NCBI RefSeq assembly: GCF_019039255.1
Contig: NZ_CP077062.1
Location: 4,526,001 to 4,590,000 of the forward strand
Reading direction: 5' to 3'
Length of the DNA: 64,000 bases
From: Nocardioides panacis
Lineage (GTDB): Bacteria > Actinomycetota > Actinomycetes > Propionibacteriales > Nocardioidaceae
Position numbers and translations under genes: made by a program. Position 1 is the stretch's first letter. Every line of letters starts with the position of its first letter. The notes beneath the pieces were generated by a model. The model had not been told where the DNA came from. It ran no database searches and worked only from the letters and a program-made list of their open reading frames with translations. Shown one piece after another: positions 1 to 9,959 of this stretch.

Positions 1-1
1 C

Positions 2-1303
<1,302 letters not shown>

Positions 1304-1337
1304 CCGGCCCCCGAACGCACGCGAAGGCAGGAGCCCC

Positions 1338-2432
1338 ATGACCGAGCAGCAGCCGCCGAGCGGTGCGACGTACGAAGCGGCCGGGGTGTCCATCGACGCC
1401 GGGGACAAGGCCGTCGAGCTGATGAAGGTGTGGATCGACAAGGCCCGCCGCCCCGAGATGCTGGGCGGGATCGGCGGCTTCGCCGGCCTGTTCGACGCCA
1501 GCGCGCTGAAGTCCTTCGACCGCCCGATCCTGGCCACCTCGGCCGACGGGGTGGGCACCAAGGTCGCGATCGCGCAGGCGATGGACATCCACCACACGAT
1601 CGGCTTCGACCTGGTCGGGATGCTCGTCGACGACCTCGTCGTGTGCGGCGCCGAGCCGCTGTTCCTCACCGACTACATCGCCACCGGCCGGGTCGTCCCC
1701 GAGCGGGTGGCCGCGATCGTGCAGGGCATCGCCGAGGCCTGCGTGCAGGCCGGCTGCGCCCTGGTCGGCGGCGAGACCGCCGAGCACCCGGGGCTGCTCG
1801 GCCCCGACGAGTACGACGTCGCGGGCTCGACCACCGGCGTGGTGGAGGCCGCCGACCTGCTCGGCCCCGGCCGGGTCGAGGCCGGCGACGTGGTCATCGC
1901 GATGGCGTCCAGCGGACTGCACTCCAACGGCTACTCCCTGGTCCGGCACGTGCTGCTGAGCACCGCGGGCTGGTCCCTGGAGCGGCACGTCGACGAGCTC
2001 GGCCGCACGCTCGGCGAGGAGCTCCTCGAGCCCACCACGATCTACGCCAAGGCCTGCCTCGACCTGGCGCGCAGCACCGCCACGCACGCGATGTCGCACA
2101 TCACCGGCGGCGGCCTGGCCGCGAACCTCGAGCGGGTGCTGCCGGACAGCAAGGTGGCCACCCTGGACCGCGGCACCTGGACCCCGGCGCCGATCTTCGA
2201 CCTGGTCCGCCAGGTCGGCTCGGTGGAGCAGGCGGCGCTGGAGCGCACCCTGAACTGCGGCGTGGGGATGGTCGCGATCACCGCGGCCGCGGACGCCGAC
2301 CGGGCGCGCAGCGTGCTGGCCGGCCACGGTGTCGACAGCTGGGTGTGCGGCGAGATCGGCGAGGCCACCGGCGCGGTCGGCGCGCCGGCCGGCGGCACGG
2401 TCACGTTGCGGGGCCAGCACCCGGGCTGGTGA
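1338..2432 (+). CDS. purM: phosphoribosylformylglycinamidine cyclo-ligase (AIR synthetase)
   Basis: Fifth step of purine synthesis: ATP-dependent ring closure of FGAM to AIR in the cytoplasm. 364 residues, normal family length. GVGTK (71-75), the IGFDLVGMLVDDL segment, GGETAEHPG and the glycine-rich ITGGGLAANL segment are all present. The ATG at 1338 is preceded by AGGAG at a usual distance and gives a standard N-terminus (MTEQQPPSG). The same frame is open further upstream inside purF, but that part does not resemble PurM. It lies directly downstream of purF as in many actinobacteria. Confidence 0.97.
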   Translation: MTEQQPPSGATYEAAGVSIDAGDKAVELMKVWIDKARRPEMLGGIGGFAGLFDASALKSFDRPILATSADGVGTKVAIAQAMDIHHTIGFDLVGMLVDDLVVCGAEPLFLTDYIATGRVVPERVAAIVQGIAEACVQAGCALVGGETAEHPGLLGPDEYDVAGSTTGVVEAADLLGPGRVEAGDVVIAMASSGLHSNGYSLVRHVLLSTAGWSLERHVDELGRTLGEELLEPTTIYAKACLDLARSTATHAMSHITGGGLAANLERVLPDSKVATLDRGTWTPAPIFDLVRQVGSVEQAALERTLNCGVGMVAITAAADADRARSVLAGHGVDSWVCGEIGEATGAVGAPAGGTVTLRGQHPGW

Positions 2433-2635
2433 CCGGCTGCGATTAAGCCGACAGCCGACATCGTGCCCATTTCGGGGGCCTGGCGTGCGATATCGACCCC
2501 CGGGCAGGTACCGTGGGCCCACGAGAAACTACAGGTGAGACCGGACGCGCGTGTGGCTCAGTCGCGGCTTCGTGAGACGAACCGCCGACACAGGGTCAGA
2601 CGTGACTCCGGCCGAGTGGCGAGGGGGTCGACCCT

Positions 2636-2833
2636 ATGGGGCGCGGCCGAGCGAAGGCGAAGCAGACGAAGGTTGCCCGCGATCTGAAGTACCGCTCTCA
2701 CGAGACGGACCTCAGCGCGCTGGCCCAGGAGCTGCACGGCAGAGAGCCGAAGACGTCCGACGGCGCCGGTGACGGCTCCCCGGACGACCACGACGACTGG
2801 GCGGACTACTCCGAGTCCCGCAGTCGCGACTAG
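2636..2833 (+). CDS. DUF3073 family small protein
   Basis: 65-residue protein beginning MGRGRAKAKQTKVARDLKY and ending in an acidic tail (DGSPDDHDDWADYSES). The basic start and short length match the actinobacterial DUF3073 family, whose function is unknown. A strong GA-rich ribosome-binding site (GAGGGGG) lies just before the ATG. It sits between purM and a Leu/Val-type dehydrogenase, the same position as its counterpart next to purM in Streptomyces. No catalytic motif or membrane segment is visible. The basic head followed by an acidic tail would allow nucleic-acid or protein contacts, but that is a guess. Confidence 0.85.
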   Translation: MGRGRAKAKQTKVARDLKYRSHETDLSALAQELHGREPKTSDGAGDGSPDDHDDWADYSESRSRD

Positions 2834-2873
2834 CAGCAGTCACTTCTCGCCGGTTCCGACCGGCGGCACCGTC

Positions 2874-2915
2874 AAGACGTCCCGTCCCGCGACCTGGTCG
2901 CGGGAGGGACGTCTT
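2874..2915. terminator. hairpin terminator between convergent genes
   Basis: A stem of about 19 base pairs (AAGACGTCCC... paired with ...GGGACGTCTT) with one bulged base and a 3-nt loop lies between the stop of the DUF3073 gene and the stop of the dehydrogenase on the other strand. Its place between convergent genes and the A/T-ended arms fit a bidirectional intrinsic terminator. Confidence 0.75.
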
Positions 2916-2938
2916 GCGGCGCAGTGTCGAGCGCGGGC

Positions 2939-4040
2939 TCAGCCGAGCCAGATGCCGCGCAGCCGGCCGACCTCGGTCATCCGGCGCTCCGCGAGGCGGT
3001 CGGCGGCGACCGCCGGCGGGACACCGTCGGCCTCGGCGAGGTCGAACACCCGGGCGGTGGTGTCGAAGATCTTCTCGGCGCGCTGCCGGGCGCGCTCGAA
3101 GGAGAAGCCCTCGAGCTCGTCGGCGACCTGGATCAGGCCACCCGCGTTGACCATGTAGTCGGGGGCGTAGAGCACCCCGCGGTCCTGCAGCTGCTTCTCG
3201 ATGCCCTCGTGGGCGAGCTGGTTGTTGGCGGCGCCGCAGACGATCTTCGCGGACAGCTGCCCGACGACCTCGTCGGTGAGCGCGCCGCCGAGCGCGCAGG
3301 GTGCGTAGACGTCGAGCCCGGAGGCGACCAGCGCGTCCGCGTCGGCGACGGAGCGTACGTCGACGTGCTCGGCCTGCACCGCCGCGACCGCGGCCTGGTC
3401 CACGTCGGTCACGACGACCGTCGCGCCGTCCTCGACGAGGTGCCGGACCAGGTGCCGGCCGACCTTGCCGACGCCCGCGACGCCGACCGTGCGGCCGTGC
3501 AGCGTGGGGGCGCCCCAGACCCGTTCGGCCGCGGCGCGCATGCCCTGGAACACGCCGTACGCGGTGAGCACCGAGGAGTCCCCGGCCCCGCCGTGCGCGA
3601 CGGTGCGCCCGGTGACGTAGGAGCACTCCCGGGCGATGTGGTCCATGTCGTCGCTGTTCGTGCCCACGTCGCAGGCCGTGTAGTAGCGGCCGTTGAGGGA
3701 CTGCACGAAGCGGCCGTAGGCGCGCAGCAGGGCCTCGGTCTTGAGCTGGGCCGGGTCACCGATGATGACCGCCTTGCCGCCGCCGAGGTCGAGCCCGGCC
3801 AGCGCTGCCTTGTAGGCCATCCCGCGGGACAGGTTGAGGACGTCCTCGAGGGCGTCCTGCTCGGAGGCGTAGGGGTAGAAGCGGGTGCCGCCGAGGGCGG
3901 GGCCGAGGGCAGTGGAGTAGACGGCGATGATCGCCTTGAGGCCGGTCGGCTCGTCGTGGCAGTAGACGACCTGCTCGTGCCCGGAGGCCCGTCCGAAGAC
4001 GCCCTCCGCGTGCGGGGGGGACCTGTGCTGTGCCGGTCAC
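2939..4040 (-). CDS. Glu/Leu/Phe/Val dehydrogenase (valine dehydrogenase-like), one frameshift
   Basis: NAD-dependent amino-acid dehydrogenase catalysing oxidative deamination of a branched-chain amino acid. The body (from [18 protein letters not shown]) has the catalytic-lysine segment [15 protein letters not shown] and the dinucleotide fold [13 protein letters not shown]. The N-terminus ([32 protein letters not shown]) is in the same frame but has no start codon. It joins a GTG at 4040, preceded by AGGGAAGG, if the seven-G run at 4014-4020 is shortened by one. Corrected length is 366 residues, normal for the family. Position between DUF3073 and bldC matches Streptomyces vdh. Substrate choice (Val versus Leu) cannot be read from the sequence. 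Confidence 0.88.
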
Positions 4041-4217
4041 GGTGGTGACCCTTCCCTGTCGTGCCCGCGGGGTGTGCGAGCGGTTCGTGTCGGTGGTGTG
4101 CGCGCGGCCGCGGGGGTGGTGCGGCGCGTTGGGGCCAGCCTACGGAAGCCGGACGGGGGATGCGACCTGGGTCACATCGGGGAAAGACGGGGGCCCGAAA
4201 TGACTAGTCCGGGAGTG

Positions 4218-4247
4218 TTGGTGACTCATATAGGCCATTGTCATAGT
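4218..4247 (+). promoter_or_regulatory. possible sigma-70-type promoter for bldC
   Basis: TTGGTG and CATAGT are separated by 18 bases in the unusually AT-richer stretch 86 bases before bldC. Both are only partial matches to vegetative consensus hexamers. The 292-base divergent intergenic region (4041-4332) must hold promoters for both bldC and the dehydrogenase. This is the best candidate I can see for bldC. Confidence 0.3.
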
Positions 4248-4332
4248 TTCGCTCAGCCCAATAGTCTGAGACCGAAGGGTGCCCGGAGTCTCGGTGCACC
4301 ACGGTTAGGAACAACTGTGAGGGAGGCCCGCT

Positions 4333-4548
4333 ATGAATACGCGGCCACCTGAGTCCGAACCGCTGCTCACGCCTGCTGAGGTCGCGGCCATGTTCAGGGT
4401 AGACCCGAAGACGGTCACCCGATGGGCCAAAGCCGGCAAGCTGAGCTCGATCCGGACTCTCGGCGGACATCGCCGTTATCGCGAGTCCGAAGTACGCGAC
4501 CTGCTGACCGGGATGGTTCCCGAGCAGCGGCGCAGCGACGAGGACTGA
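4333..4548 (+). CDS. bldC: BldC-family MerR-type DNA-binding regulator
   Basis: 71-residue protein consisting of a single MerR-like winged helix: LLTPAEVAAMFRVDPKTVTR (about 11-30), then WAKAGKLSS and the wing GGHRRYRESEVRDLL. Streptomyces BldC binds DNA as head-to-tail oligomers on direct repeats and controls entry into development. Size and sequence leave little doubt about orthology. ATG at 4333 is preceded by GAGGGAGG. No MerR effector domain is present, as expected for BldC. It is followed by a clear terminator, so it is monocistronic. What it controls in a host that probably does not sporulate is open. Confidence 0.93.
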   Translation: MNTRPPESEPLLTPAEVAAMFRVDPKTVTRWAKAGKLSSIRTLGGHRRYRESEVRDLLTGMVPEQRRSDED

Positions 4549-4642
4549 CTCCCCAGGTCAGTTGGACGTCGTTCCACAAGCTTTTGGCCGGTCTGTTGGC
4601 GGTTCGCCGCCGGCGAGGGGAACGGGCAAAGGCCTTGGAGAG

Positions 4643-4670
4643 GCCCCCGAGCCGAAGGCTCGGGGGCTTT
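4643..4670 (+). terminator. intrinsic terminator after bldC
   Basis: Perfect 11-bp GC stem (GCCCCCGAGCC / GGCTCGGGGGC) with a GAA loop followed by TTT, 95 bases after the bldC stop. It lies between convergent genes and may serve both. Confidence 0.85.
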
Positions 4671-4691
4671 CTCGCGCCCGGACGTCCGGGG

Positions 4692-7208
4692 TCAGCGCAG
4701 CGCCCGGACGTAGCCGGCCAGGTGCCGGGCGTCGGCGAGCCGGCGCTCCCAGGTGGCGCCGACCGTGATCAGCACGGCTCCGGCTCCGCCGATCAGCACC
4801 CACCGCGGCACCGCGTCCCCGACGTACGGCGCCGCGAGCCGCAGCACGAGCAGCGCGCCCACCGCGGCGCCCAGGGCCAGCGGCGCGGTCCAGCGCAGCC
4901 GCAGCCCGGCCAGCACCAGCGCGAAGCAGCCCAGGCCGAGCAGCAGCGCGCGCAGCCCGGTGGGCTCGACGAGCACCCACAGCAGGCTCGGGACCAGGGC
5001 CAGCGAGAGCCCGGGTGCCAGGGCGGTCATCGTGCCGGCCTCCGCACGCCGGTGCAGGTGCAGGCCGCCCACCACCAGCAGGGCGAGCGCGGCCGGGAGC
5101 GTGTAGGCCTCGGGCTGGTGCACGCCGATGTCCCACAGCCGCACCCAGCTGGCCAGCGCGAGCAGCGCGCCGCCGGCCCAGCCCAGCGCGCGCCGGTCGG
5201 CTCGCAGCAGGGAGTTCGCGGTCACCAGCGCACCGGCGACGGTGAGCAGCACCGCGGCCCAGGACGCGGTCTCCGAGACCGGCGCGAGGAGCACCCCGGC
5301 CAGGCCCAGCGGCACCGCGGCGGCCGCGGCACCGGCCTCCAGCCCGGTCCGGCAGAGCACCGGGGCGTCCGAGGCCCACCAGCGGTCCGGCAGGTACGGC
5401 GCACCGAGGACCAGCGCCCCGAGGGCCAGCAGCCCGGCGGTCGCGACCCAGGACGGCTGGGCGTCCAGGAGGTGACCGAGGCTCCAGACCTCGGCGCCCA
5501 GCGCCCCGGCCAGCACCACCCCGGCGCCGGAGGCGAGCACGACCGAGCGGGCGGAGAGGTGCACCAGCCCGGTGAGCGCCAGGGCGACCGCGAGCACGAC
5601 AGAGGTCAGCACGGCCGCGTGCAGCGACACGACGAGCGCCGCGACCAGGAACACGGCGGCGGGCACCAGCGGACCGAGCGTGCGACCGGCCACGCTCCAG
5701 GCGGCGAACGTGGAGGCCAGGACCAGCAGCAGACCCACGACCAGCCAGAGGGCGACGGGGTACAGCGCGACCGCGCCCACCACCGACCCCGCGAGCAGGG
5801 TCGGCACCACGACCTGGAGGCCGGGGACCGCGCCCACGGCCCGGTCGACCGCGCGGCTGCTCTCGGCGAGCACCGCCAGCGTCGCGAGCAGGACGAGGAC
5901 CATCAGCGGCAGCAGCCAGGGGGCCGGCAGGTCGTGCACGGTCGGCAGGGGCAGGGTGTCGGCCGCCCCACCGGACCACACCGGGGTCGCGCCCTCGAGC
6001 AGCCGGCCGGCCGCGAACGAGGCGTGCACGGTCACGGCGGTCAGCAGGGCGGTCCCGACGACCGCCTGGGTGGCGGCACCGGTCAGCCCCCAGGGGTGCG
6101 GCAGCCGCCAGGAGACCGCGCCGACGACCACGAGGACGACGACCCCGACGAGCACCTGGGTGGTCGCGGTGGCCCCGTCGAACGGCGCCACGACCGCGCA
6201 GACCAGCAGCAGCTCCCCGAGGGCAGCCCCGGTCACCCGGGCCGCGCGCGGCAGCCGGGACGCCAGGGCGGGCGCGGCGGCCAGGCCGGCGGCCACGAGC
6301 AACGGCCAGACGTGCCGCCCGGCCCACAGCTGCTGCCAGGAGGAATGCGTGAACGTCCGGTCCAGCGCGACCGCGACCAGCCAGACCCAGGCCACCGCGG
6401 CGACCACGGCGGCGAGGGCGGTGCCGACCCGGGCCCGGAGCCCGTGCAGCGCCACGACGGCGCCGGCGGCGAGCAGCGTGGCCAGCACCAGGGACGGCGC
6501 GACCGGCAGCCAGGCGGCGCTGCCGACCCCGAGGCACACCAGCGCCGCCCCGGTCCCGGCCACGACCTCTCCGGCGACCAGCGCCCGTGCCGCGGTCCGT
6601 CGTACGGCGGTCAGGCCGGTGGTGCCCGCCACGGCCAGCACGACGCCGACCAGCACCAGCAGTCCCTCGCCGGACAGGTCGCCGAACCAGCCGGCGTGGT
6701 CCGCGCCGACCACGTCGAGGGTGAGCAGGCCGTAGCCGACCAGTGCCAGCGCCTCGGTCGCACCCCGCAGGCCGCGCCGGGCCATCCAGGCCGCGAGCAC
6801 GCCGGCGACGACCGTGAACCCCACGAGCGTGGCGGTCCGGCCACCGACGCCCATCACCGACCAGGTGACCGCGAGGAACACCAGCGCGGCGACGAGCAGG
6901 CAGCCGGCGCCGAGGGCGAGCAGGATCTGCGGCACGGTGGCCGAGCTGAGCCGGCCCCGCGGGGGGCGGGGCGGCGTCGCGGGGGCCGGGGTCAGCGATG
7001 CGGTCATCGAGGCGGACGCGGGCACCGCGCCGGGCGTCGGCGCGCGGCGCAGCACGGTCAGCAGCTCGTCGGCCCGGGACAGCGTCGTGAACAGGTCGCG
7101 CGCGGTCTCCCCGCGCAGGGACAGCGCGCAGGCGGGGCAGGACGGGGAGCCCGGGGTGATCGAGGCGCCGCAGTCGGGGCAGCGGGTCGGGTCGGCGTAG
7201 CGAGTCAT
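4692..7208 (-). CDS. zinc-ribbon, polytopic membrane protein (SCO7613 C-terminal-domain type)
   Basis: 838 residues starting MTRYADPTRCPDCGASI. Cys10, 13, 24 and 27 form a CxxC...CxxC zinc ribbon in the cytoplasmic N-terminus. After a linker rich in Pro and Ala (about 60-90), the rest is almost continuous hydrophobic segments rich in Ala, Leu and Val, by eye more than 20 membrane spans, with small charged loops. This architecture is that of actinobacterial membrane proteins annotated after Streptomyces SCO7613. The function of the family is not known. An upstream GTG would extend it to 847 residues, but the ATG at 7208 places the first Cys pair in the usual place. It stands alone, with a 230-base divergent gap before the next gene. 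Confidence 0.8.
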   Translation of the reverse strand: MTRYADPTRCPDCGASITPGSPSCPACALSLRGETARDLFTTLSRADELLTVLRRAPTPGAVPASASMTASLTPAPATPPRPPRGRLSSATVPQILLALGAGCLLVAALVFLAVTWSVMGVGGRTATLVGFTVVAGVLAAWMARRGLRGATEALALVGYGLLTLDVVGADHAGWFGDLSGEGLLVLVGVVLAVAGTTGLTAVRRTAARALVAGEVVAGTGAALVCLGVGSAAWLPVAPSLVLATLLAAGAVVALHGLRARVGTALAAVVAAVAWVWLVAVALDRTFTHSSWQQLWAGRHVWPLLVAAGLAAAPALASRLPRAARVTGAALGELLLVCAVVAPFDGATATTQVLVGVVVLVVVGAVSWRLPHPWGLTGAATQAVVGTALLTAVTVHASFAAGRLLEGATPVWSGGAADTLPLPTVHDLPAPWLLPLMVLVLLATLAVLAESSRAVDRAVGAVPGLQVVVPTLLAGSVVGAVALYPVALWLVVGLLLVLASTFAAWSVAGRTLGPLVPAAVFLVAALVVSLHAAVLTSVVLAVALALTGLVHLSARSVVLASGAGVVLAGALGAEVWSLGHLLDAQPSWVATAGLLALGALVLGAPYLPDRWWASDAPVLCRTGLEAGAAAAAVPLGLAGVLLAPVSETASWAAVLLTVAGALVTANSLLRADRRALGWAGGALLALASWVRLWDIGVHQPEAYTLPAALALLVVGGLHLHRRAEAGTMTALAPGLSLALVPSLLWVLVEPTGLRALLLGLGCFALVLAGLRLRWTAPLALGAAVGALLVLRLAAPYVGDAVPRWVLIGGAGAVLITVGATWERRLADARHLAGYVRALR

Positions 7209-7288
7209 GTCCCCATCAACCCACGTGCGGGGCACCCGGCGTCACCGCCGAACGCCTCAGTGCAGCTGAGTACCCGCACTCACCCCCC

Positions 7289-7338
7289 GAGTTGTCAGGC
7301 GGTGGAGCGGCTGGGGCCGCTCCACCGCCTGACAACTC
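7289..7338. repeat. perfect 22-bp inverted repeat in a divergent promoter region
   Basis: Positions 7289-7310 are an exact reverse complement of 7317-7338, separated by CTGGGG. The element sits between two divergently transcribed genes, where a terminator would not be expected, about 80 bases before the first and 100 bases before the second start. It could be a large operator, a small mobile palindrome or a transcript hairpin in the desaturase leader. Confidence 0.85.
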
Positions 7339-7438
7339 CCGCCGGCGACCCATGGGAAGAGCCTGATTCCCGAGGTACCGTGGGACGTCAGGCTGTTCCG
7401 GACCCCGACGGCGTCACGTCCCCGTTCGGAGCGTCCTC

Positions 7439-8479
7439 GTGTCCCTCGCCGACCCGCCCACCCCGTCCATGCACCCCGGCGGGTACGCCGAGCTGGCCAC
7501 CGAGATCCGCTCGCTCGGTCTGCTCCGTCCCCAGCCGGGCTTCTACGCCGCGCTCCTGGTCGTCGACCTGGCTGCGCTGGCCGCGATCGTCGCCGGCATG
7601 GTGGTGCTGCGCGACTCCTGGTGGGCCGTGCTGCTCGCCCCGGTCCTGGCCGTCGTGTCCACCCAGGTCGGCTTCCTCGGCCACGAGGCGGGGCACCGGC
7701 AGGTGACCCGTCGTCGCGGGGTGACGCTGGCGCTCGGGCTGCTGTGCGGCAACCTGCTCAACGGGATGAGCTGGTCCTGGTGGATCGAGAAGCACAACGC
7801 GCACCACGCCCGTCCCAACGACCTCGCCACCGACCCGGACGTGCACCCGGGAGCGCTGGTGTTCGACGCCGGCCAGGCGGTCGGCCGTCGCGGGATCGCC
7901 GGGTGGACGACCCGGCACCAGGCCTGGCTGTTCTTCCCGTTCCTGACGCTCGAGGCGGTCAACCTGCACGCGTCGAGCGTGCGGGCGCTCGGCCGGCCCG
8001 GTGCCCGGCACCGCGTCCTCGAGGGCGCCCTGCTGCTCGCGCACTACGTGGCGTACGGCGCCCTGCTGGTCGGCACGCTGACCTGGCCGCAGGCGCTGGT
8101 GTTCGTCGCGGTGCACCAGGCGGTGTTCGGCATCTACCTCGGCTGCTCGTTCGCCCCGGGCCACAAGGGGATGCCGGTGCTGTCGGCCGAGCAGTCCGAG
8201 GACCCGCTGCTGCGGCAGGTGCTGACCTCCCGCAACGTGCGCGGCGGGGTCCTCGTGGACTACGCGCTCGGCGGGCTCAACTACCAGATCGAGCACCACC
8301 TGTTCCCGAGCATGCCGCGCCCGCACCTGGCGCACGCACAACGCGTGGTGCGCCGGTTCTGCGAGCAGCGCGGCGTGCCCTACGCGGAGACCTCGGCCTG
8401 GTCGTCGTACGCCCAGGTGCTCCGGCACCTGGAAGCAGTAGGAGCCGACCTAAGAGCGAAAAGAACCACGACGCCCTAG
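7439..8479 (+). CDS. membrane fatty-acid desaturase
   Basis: 346 residues with the three di-iron histidine boxes of the acyl-lipid/acyl-CoA desaturase family: HEAGH (82-86), HNAHH (119-123) and QIEHH (283-287). Hydrophobic stretches around 36-58 and 63-80 and near 195-235 would span the membrane. It introduces a double bond into a membrane or CoA-bound acyl chain using electrons from an iron-sulfur or flavoprotein partner, plausibly the reductase encoded at 9960-11078. The start is a GTG at 7439. QIEHH rather than HxxHH for the third box is typical of front-end and delta-6-type desaturases, but the regiochemistry cannot be decided here. It is monocistronic and convergent with the second desaturase. 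Confidence 0.9.
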   Translation: MSLADPPTPSMHPGGYAELATEIRSLGLLRPQPGFYAALLVVDLAALAAIVAGMVVLRDSWWAVLLAPVLAVVSTQVGFLGHEAGHRQVTRRRGVTLALGLLCGNLLNGMSWSWWIEKHNAHHARPNDLATDPDVHPGALVFDAGQAVGRRGIAGWTTRHQAWLFFPFLTLEAVNLHASSVRALGRPGARHRVLEGALLLAHYVAYGALLVGTLTWPQALVFVAVHQAVFGIYLGCSFAPGHKGMPVLSAEQSEDPLLRQVLTSRNVRGGVLVDYALGGLNYQIEHHLFPSMPRPHLAHAQRVVRRFCEQRGVPYAETSAWSSYAQVLRHLEAVGADLRAKRTTTP

Positions 8480-8499
8480 GCGGCCGACCGCCCCCCGCC

Positions 8500-8689
8500 G
8501 CTGTAACGCGGGGTTATGGACGCTGGACCCGAGGTACGCCGCGTGCGAACCGTCCGCGGCACGTGCGGAGCGAGGCGCCGCGAGGGCGACCGGCCCCGCG
8601 GCGTACGACGGGCGCGGGCTGGTCGTGCGCCGTGGACGGTTCGCCGGCGTCATACCTCAGGTCCAGCGTCCATAACCCCGCGTTACAGC
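8500..8689. repeat. 190-bp palindromic element with perfect 30-bp terminal inverted repeats
   Basis: Bases 8500-8529 are the exact reverse complement of 8660-8689, and the pairing continues imperfectly inward for about 40 further bases on each side. It contains no credible gene and lies between two convergent desaturase genes. It could fold as one long hairpin and act as a bidirectional terminator, but the long perfect ends also resemble a miniature inverted-repeat transposable element. Confidence 0.85.
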
Positions 8690-8719
8690 TGCGCGCGGGG
8701 GGCGCGGTGGCCCCGCGGG

Positions 8720-9883
8720 TCAGGCGGCGGCGGACGCTTCCGACTCGGCCGGCTGGCGGCCGATCTGCAGCACCTTGGCCTGCGCGGTGCGCGCGAAGTC
8801 GTTGGGCAGCGCGAGACGGAAGACCTTCTTCCAGGCCGAGCCGACCTGGCGGGGCAGCGAGCCGGTGGTGTAGGTCAGGCCGTACTTCGCGAACAGCGCC
8901 TGCACCTGCGGGGCGATCTCGGCGTACCGGTTGCTCGGCAGGTCGGGGAACAGGTGGTGCTCGACCTGGAACGACAGGTTGCCGGTCATGAAGTGCATCG
9001 CCGGGGAGCCGGTGATGTTCGCCGAGCCGAGCATCTGGCGGAGGTACCACTCGCCGCGGGTCTCGCCGGTGATCGAGCGACGCTCGAAGGTCTCGACGCC
9101 CTCGGGGAAGTGGCCGCACATGATCACGGAGTGGGTCCACAGGTTGCGGACCAGGTTCGCGGTCGCGTTCGCGGTCAGCGTGCCGAGGAACGACGGGCCG
9201 GACAGCAGCGGGTGCACCACGTAGTCCTTGGTGACCTGGCCGCGGATCTTGCGGAGCACCTGCTTGCCGCGGGCCCGGAACTCGGGGCTGGACCGGCGCT
9301 TCTTGGTGGCCAGGTTCTTGCCGAGCTCGAGGTCGTAGGCCGCGATGCCGTACTCGAAGAAGCACGCGTTGAGGAAGTTCCACAGCGGCTGCGCGAGGTA
9401 GAGCGGCACCCAGCGCTGGTCCTCGTCGACGCGCATGATGCCGTAGCCGAGGTCGTTGTCCTTGCCGATCACGTTCGTGTAGGTGTGGTGCAGCTCGTTG
9501 TGCGAGTGCTTCCACTGCTCCGACGGCGACGCGTTGTCCCACTCCCAGGTGGTCGAGTGGATCTTCGGGTCGCGCATCCAGTCCCACTGGCCGTGCATGA
9601 CGTTGTGGCCGATCTCCATGTTCTCGATGATCTTGGCGATCGAGAGGCCGGCGGTGCCGAGCACCCAGGCCGGCGGGAACAGCGAGACCAGCAGGACCGC
9701 GCGGCTGCCGAGCTCGAGCTTGCGCTGGGCGGCGATGACCTTGCGGATGTACGCCGCGTCGTCGGCGCCGCGGGCGTCGATCACGGACTGCCGGATCGCG
9801 TCCAGCTCGACGCCGAGCTGCTCGACGTCGGCGGCGCTGAGGTGCGCGGTCGGGTCCTGTGCCTTCTTCTGCATGACGGTCAT
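8720..9883 (-). CDS. stearoyl-CoA desaturase (DesA3-like)
   Basis: 387 residues with histidine boxes HNVMH (93-97), HNELHH (128-133) and QVEHH (306-310), and a hydrophobic segment near 62-82. The sequence around them (IENMEIGHNVMHGQW, HHTYTNVIGKDNDLGYG) is that of actinobacterial DesA3-type acyl-CoA desaturases, which make oleoyl-CoA from stearoyl-CoA at the membrane. It is the second gene of an operon with the upstream ferredoxin-reductase-like gene, the same pairing as desA3 with its oxidoreductase in Mycobacterium tuberculosis. ATG at 9883 follows a good ribosome-binding site (GAAGGAG). A second ATG three codons later is possible. Probably regulated by the divergent PucR-like gene. Confidence 0.93.
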   Translation of the reverse strand: MTVMQKKAQDPTAHLSAADVEQLGVELDAIRQSVIDARGADDAAYIRKVIAAQRKLELGSRAVLLVSLFPPAWVLGTAGLSIAKIIENMEIGHNVMHGQWDWMRDPKIHSTTWEWDNASPSEQWKHSHNELHHTYTNVIGKDNDLGYGIMRVDEDQRWVPLYLAQPLWNFLNACFFEYGIAAYDLELGKNLATKKRRSSPEFRARGKQVLRKIRGQVTKDYVVHPLLSGPSFLGTLTANATANLVRNLWTHSVIMCGHFPEGVETFERRSITGETRGEWYLRQMLGSANITGSPAMHFMTGNLSFQVEHHLFPDLPSNRYAEIAPQVQALFAKYGLTYTTGSLPRQVGSAWKKVFRLALPNDFARTAQAKVLQIGRQPAESEASAAA

Positions 9884-9959
9884 GGGGATCTCCTTCGGGT
9901 CGCGCGGGAACAGGTGAGTGGGGGAGCGGCCGCGACGAGCGCGGCCACCCGGGGTGTCG

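Noticed and set aside
2433-2635. Riboswitch between purM and the DUF3073 gene
   Set aside because: I looked for purine, glycine and other conserved cores and saw none. Only ordinary GC-rich sequence and a ribosome-binding site.
4422-7706. 1094-codon plus-strand frame over the zinc-ribbon membrane protein
   Set aside because: It overlaps bldC, a terminator and the divergent promoter region, and reads as Gln/Arg/Gly repeats, not a protein.
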